Below, in pieces: positions 24,421 to 27,555 of a stretch of DNA of 27,555 nucleotides. Numbering within the stretch: position 1 is the first letter of the stretch; each line of letters opens with the position of its first letter. Position numbers and translations under genes: made by a program. Source of the DNA: CAYGJN01 sp964350135 (GTDB taxonomy: Bacteria; Bdellovibrionota; Bacteriovoracia; Bacteriovoracales; Bacteriovoracaceae); contig CAYGJN010000021.1 of NCBI GenBank assembly GCA_964350135.1, positions 1-27,555 on the forward strand, read 5' to 3'. The notes under the pieces are model-generated. The model ran no database searches and was not told the DNA's origin. It saw only the letters and a list, made by a program, of their open reading frames with translations.

Positions 24421-24448
24421 ACTATATATTTAGGTAGTTTAGGACCAA
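24421..24448 (-). promoter_or_regulatory. Promoter of the secreted Cys protein gene, leaderless
   Basis: On the minus strand TTGGTC (24448-24443), a 16-nt spacer, then TATAGT (24426-24421). The expected start 7 nt after the -10 is 24414, the A of the ATG. No ribosome binding site is present in the 6-nt gap (tattct). Confidence 0.4.
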
Positions 24449-24503
24449 TGATTTCTGTAAAATTTACATAAATTTCAGGTGTTATCTCCTTATTAGGGCC
24501 AAA

Positions 24504-24521
24504 AGACCTTTATTAAGGTCT
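24504..24521. repeat. Perfect 7-bp hairpin between divergent genes
   Basis: AGACCTT, loop TATT, AAGGTCT. On the minus strand it is followed by TTTTGG, on the plus strand by no T-run, so it is a poor terminator. It lies upstream of both divergent promoters, where a protein-binding palindrome or a short RNA stem is possible. Confidence 0.4.
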
Positions 24522-24539
24522 ATAGAAGCAAATAATAGA

Positions 24540-24568
24540 TTGAATGTCTTGGGTATTAACAATATTAT
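24540..24568 (+). promoter_or_regulatory. Promoter of the acidic secreted protein gene
   Basis: TTGAAT at 24540-24545, a 17-nt spacer, TATTAT at 24563-24568. Transcription from about 24575 gives a leader of about 58 nt before the ATG at 24633, with AAGGAT as the binding site. Confidence 0.42.
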
Positions 24569-24632
24569 TTACTAGAGTATAGGTTGCTGGGAGCTTGTCT
24601 TTTTTGTCATCATATTTTTATAAGGATCATTT

Positions 24633-24872
24633 ATGAAGTTAGTAGTTATGTCTTTTTTGCTTATTTCTTTGATCATATCGACTTCATTTTCAGAAACAGA
24701 TTATGATTCGGATGAAAACTCTGAATTATTAAATGAAAGAGTAGAAGAGACTAGAGAAGAGTATAATGACGATTATAAAGAAGACTTTAAGGATGAATTT
24801 AAAGAAGAGTTCAAGGAAGAAGCTGGTAAAGTCATCAACCAAGAAGAAGATGATTATGATGATGATTATTAA
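24633..24872 (+). CDS. Tiny, very acidic secreted protein
   Basis: 79 residues. The signal peptide (KLVVMSFLLISLIISTSFS, cleavage near 20) leads into a low-complexity mature chain of about 59 residues that is almost entirely Asp, Glu, Lys and Tyr/Phe. A short tandem pattern (DYKEDFKDEFKEEFKEE, period of four residues, aromatic then Lys and two acids) covers about residues 46-62, and the chain ends DDYDDDY. The ATG has AAGGAT 7 nt upstream and a plausible promoter. No family is recognised. The composition suggests a disordered or helical, cation-binding periplasmic protein. Being so short and repetitive it could be mis-called, but the signal peptide, binding site and promoter all support coding. 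Confidence 0.65.
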   Translation: MKLVVMSFLLISLIISTSFSETDYDSDENSELLNERVEETREEYNDDYKEDFKDEFKEEFKEEAGKVINQEEDDYDDDY

Positions 24873-24876
24873 TTAC

Positions 24877-25533
24877 TTAAAATGTATCTAGGTTTTTAAT
24901 AAAATCTAGTATCTCTCTTTGTTCTTTTGTGGTTTCATCTTCAATATAGGTTTCACTTAATAATCTGATATCATCAAAAGTATCTATATCTTGTTCAAAA
25001 TCTAAAACTTGTAAAGTTCCTGAATTTAGTAAGGCCTTAGACATTTCTTGAAAAGTAATATCTTTTGAATAAGGTACAGATTGAAATTGGTCAAGGGAGA
25101 TTTCTTTTCTTCCTGAGAGCAAGTAATAACCACCATCAAATGCCATTCCTAGGCAATAATCCATTTGCTTTAAGTCTCTAAAACCTTTTTTAAGATGGAC
25201 AGGCTTTATCAATGGAGCATCAGCTCCTATTAGCATAATATTTTCATGTTTTTGTCTAAGGTCATTATATACTTGGTATTGCCTATGGGCCAAATCACCA
25301 TTGCCTTGAAATATAGTTGGATGATCTTTCCAGGCATTATGTCCAAGGGCCTGTTCTTCAGCTACGGCCCAATAAATTTGTGAATCAGTATGATTTTTTA
25401 AAGCTGATGCCGTCGCATAGGCAGATAGTAGATGAAATGTTTCAGCTTTTTTTTGGCCAATATCTTTTGAAAGCCTAGTTTTAAGAGGCGATAAACCTGG
25501 TGTTTTTACAAAAATTGCAACTGCATTATTCAA
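24877..25533 (-). CDS. DUF2064 / TIGR04282 family transferase-like protein
   Basis: 218 residues, a nucleotide-sugar-transferase-like GT-A fold of the family named rSAM/selenodomain-associated transferase 1. Marks are AVAIFVKTPGLSPLKTRL at the start (nucleotide-binding KTP...TRL), LIGADAPLIKP (the DxP-type metal site) and GMAFDGGYYLL, and near the C-terminus DIDTFDDIRLL. The TTG start at 25533 has an excellent GAGGAG site 6-7 nt upstream. It lies 51 nt after the gcvP stop in the same direction, so it is probably co-transcribed. It is close to a GT2 gene elsewhere in the window, and such pairs co-occur in other genomes. The biochemical role of the family is not established. Confidence 0.9.
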   Translation of the reverse strand: MNNAVAIFVKTPGLSPLKTRLSKDIGQKKAETFHLLSAYATASALKNHTDSQIYWAVAEEQALGHNAWKDHPTIFQGNGDLAHRQYQVYNDLRQKHENIMLIGADAPLIKPVHLKKGFRDLKQMDYCLGMAFDGGYYLLSGRKEISLDQFQSVPYSKDITFQEMSKALLNSGTLQVLDFEQDIDTFDDIRLLSETYIEDETTKEQREILDFIKNLDTF

Positions 25534-25584
25534 AGATAGCTCCTCTAAATCGTTGGCATACTCGATGCTTATCTTATTACAGAG

Positions 25585-27555
25585 CTAAATTGTATCAGAA
25601 ATCTCCTTACTATGAGCTGTAATTATTTCTTGCTGCAATTTTTCTATATCGCTTTCCATAAGATTTTTCGGATTAACTCTATTTTTAATGATCTGTGGAA
25701 GTTGATCAATTATCTCAGAAAATCTTAAGTTCTTATTAGCATCAACTTCATCAACTCGATCTATAGGTGTAAAATGTGGAACGGTTTTTAAAACTTGTGG
25801 GTATTCATTAATCATAAAATGAATAGACTCAGCTACTTCACAAAACCTATCAAGTTCGCTTTTTGTAAATGATTCTGTAGGCTCAATCATAAGACCATAT
25901 TGCTCAGGAAAAGCTACTGTTGGTGCATGGAGCCCATAATCTAAAAATAATTTTCCAACTCTAGCAATTAAATGTGCTTTAGCAATGCCGGCTCCTTGTG
26001 CCTTTGTAAAAACCTCAGGTGAGAGCGTAATAATAAACTCATGCATCTTTGGTTTAGAATCATCAATTGGTAATGTGGGGTAAGTCTTCTTTAATCTTTC
26101 GTGCAGGTAGCGGGCACTTAAAACAGAAAAAGCTGACATTTTTTTTATGCCAATAGAACCTAGTCTTTTAATATAAGTAAGGCATCGTACTTTGTGAGCA
26201 AAATTTCCATAATGGCGATGAAAATCACCAATTGAGTTCTCAGTTCTATAGGTTAAGTATTTGCCATTTTCATATTTAATTTGAACGCCAGGTAAATAGT
26301 CTACTAGTTTTGAACTCACAGCAACGATAGCATCTCCTGGGCCACCACCACCGTGTGGGATAGTCCAAGTTTTATGAAGATTATTATGGACAGCATCGAC
26401 TCCAATTTTATCTAGGTCAATATATCCAGCAATAGCATTCATATTGGCCCCGTCCATATAAACAAGTCCATCGATACTATGAATAAGATCAGCTACTTCT
26501 TTAAAATTTTCTTCAAAAACACCACTTGTATTTGGATTAGTAATCATGATGCCAGCAATACGATTTTTATAAAGATCTACTTTTGATTTCAGATCTTCAA
26601 AATCAATTAAACCATTTTGTTGAGCACCAATTAAAATAATGCCAGTAGCATTTTCTTGCATTCCTTTTGTGACAAAGCCTGCCATTGTGGCAGTTGCAGG
26701 ATTTGTCCCATGGGCCGATTTAGGAACAAGTATAATATCCCTGTTTTCATTTTTAGCCTTATGGTAGGCCTGAAATAATTTAATTCCTACTAATTCACCT
26801 TGTGCTCCGGCCACAGGTTGTGTTGTTACGCCTGGCAGTCCAGTAATTGATTTAAAATATTCTTGGATTTCAAAAAGAACTTGAAGGCATCCTTGTTTAT
26901 CTAAGTCCGGTGCTTGTGGGTGTATTTGAGTAAAGCCTGATAGGGAAGCACAATAATCATTAATATGAGGATTATACTTCATGGTGCATGAGCCTAATGG
27001 GTAGATAGCATCATCAGGGCTTACATTTTGTTCACCTAGGTCTTGATAATATTTTAGAATCTTATCTTCTGAGAAATTTTTTAAAGAAATAGTTTTTGTA
27101 TTGAGATACTTTGACTCTAGGTCCATAACAAAACTAGATTGCTCATCTTTTTCAAATTCACTATCAAAAAAATCATACAATTTAGAGATATCAGCATCGG
27201 ATTGTATGTCATTGAAAAAAAGCATAAGAAGTTCTTTATCTAGGTTATTTCTTTTATTTAATGAGATACCTATCTGAAGACCCTTCTTTTGGGCCTTTTC
27301 AACTAATTTTTGTGAGCTAGTACCTAGTTCTAGAACAAATTCATTAATAAATGGAGTATTTGGAAAGGCTAGCTTTACACCTTTGTATTGTCCTAATTTC
27401 TGTGCAGCTTTCAAAGCTCGTTGTCTTGATATTTCAAAAGATTCTTTGAATCCTTTTGCTCCTTGAATAAGCATAGATGCACCAGCAATACTGGCCACAA
27501 ATGACTGGTTCGAACAGATATTGCTGGTGGCCTTATCTCTTCTTATATGTTGCTC
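25585..27555 (-). CDS. gcvP: Glycine dehydrogenase (decarboxylating) P-protein, fused A-B type, 5' end missing
   Basis: The P-protein of the glycine cleavage system: a PLP enzyme that decarboxylates glycine and passes the aminomethyl group to lipoyl GcvH. The frame is open to the right edge, so the N-terminus is missing (656 residues visible). The first visible part (EQHIRRDKATSNICSNQ, then NEFVLELGT) is the C-terminal region of the alpha half. A linker leads to the beta half: IYPLGSCTMKYNP, QPVAGAQGELVG, SAHGTNPATATMAG, the PLP Lys in NNLHKTWTIPHGGGGPG (Lys codon 26370-26372) and SIGDFHRHYGNFA. The GTG at 27498 would look like a start, but the conserved residues before it show it is internal. 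Both halves read like the separate gcvPA and gcvPB subunits joined into one chain. Confidence 0.93.
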   Translation of the reverse strand, partial: EQHIRRDKATSNICSNQSFVASIAGASMLIQGAKGFKESFEISRQRALKAAQKLGQYKGVKLAFPNTPFINEFVLELGTSSQKLVEKAQKKGLQIGISLNKRNNLDKELLMLFFNDIQSDADISKLYDFFDSEFEKDEQSSFVMDLESKYLNTKTISLKNFSEDKILKYYQDLGEQNVSPDDAIYPLGSCTMKYNPHINDYCASLSGFTQIHPQAPDLDKQGCLQVLFEIQEYFKSITGLPGVTTQPVAGAQGELVGIKLFQAYHKAKNENRDIILVPKSAHGTNPATATMAGFVTKGMQENATGIILIGAQQNGLIDFEDLKSKVDLYKNRIAGIMITNPNTSGVFEENFKEVADLIHSIDGLVYMDGANMNAIAGYIDLDKIGVDAVHNNLHKTWTIPHGGGGPGDAIVAVSSKLVDYLPGVQIKYENGKYLTYRTENSIGDFHRHYGNFAHKVRCLTYIKRLGSIGIKKMSAFSVLSARYLHERLKKTYPTLPIDDSKPKMHEFIITLSPEVFTKAQGAGIAKAHLIARVGKLFLDYGLHAPTVAFPEQYGLMIEPTESFTKSELDRFCEVAESIHFMINEYPQVLKTVPHFTPIDRVDEVDANKNLRFSEIIDQLPQIIKNRVNPKNLMESDIEKLQQEIITAHSKEISDTI

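Noticed and set aside
27496..27498. GTG as start of the glycine dehydrogenase gene
   Set aside because: The frame continues upstream with EQHIRRDKATSNICSNQ, a conserved GcvP segment, so this codon is internal and the gene is cut by the window edge.

Overview
This window is a gene-dense, AT-rich stretch (about one third G+C by eye) from a Gram-negative bacterium. LptD shows an LPS outer membrane. The strong GTG/TTG start usage, the many secreted peptidoglycan-active enzymes, the nucleoside-salvage kinase Gsk and the operon style fit a predatory member of the Bdellovibrionota, most like the marine Bacteriovoracaceae (Halobacteriovorax type). That assignment is inference from protein sequence, not a database match.

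Layout. At 1-246 (-) lies the N-terminal part of a secreted protein that runs off the left edge. From 415 to 8194 (+) is a tight eight-gene run: accD, folC, lptD, a PabA/TrpG-type glutamine amidotransferase, an unrecognised protein with faint TrpF-like features, surE, an NlpD-like LysM/M23 lipoprotein and a membrane-anchored coiled-coil protein. Gaps are 17 nt or less and several genes overlap. It links fatty acid, folate and LPS export functions with cell-wall enzymes. From 8191 to 14172 (mostly -) is a peptidoglycan-remodelling block: a MepA-like LAS metallopeptidase coupled to a YkuD L,D-transpeptidase, then a large lytic-transglycosylase-like protein coupled to a small secreted protein. 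A small secreted ORF with a probable AUU start sits between them. From 14312 to 15380 (-) are an N-formylglutamate amidohydrolase family protein and an SH3-like secreted protein.

From 15469 to 19918 housekeeping and salvage genes alternate in strand: gsk (+), prfC (-), a class I gamma-glutamyl hydrolase (+) and a family 2 glycosyltransferase (-). The last overlaps head-to-head with a GT-C-like membrane protein (+, 19902-21161). At 21299-23437 (+) is a fused VTT/TVP38 membrane domain plus flavin disulfide oxidoreductase. A secreted Cys-containing unknown (-), a tiny highly acidic secreted protein (+) and a DUF2064 nucleotidyl/glycosyltransferase-like gene (-) follow. The last sits downstream of a fused glycine decarboxylase P-protein that runs off the right edge.

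General traits. All six convergent gene pairs overlap at their stops or are at most 4 nt apart, and I see no classical intrinsic terminator. Several starts lack a Shine-Dalgarno site and have a promoter placed so that the message would be leaderless. The tetramer GGCC is far more frequent than base composition predicts and occurs in all three codon phases. I found no tRNA, rRNA, CRISPR array, insertion sequence or phage gene, and no gene-free stretch above 300 nt.
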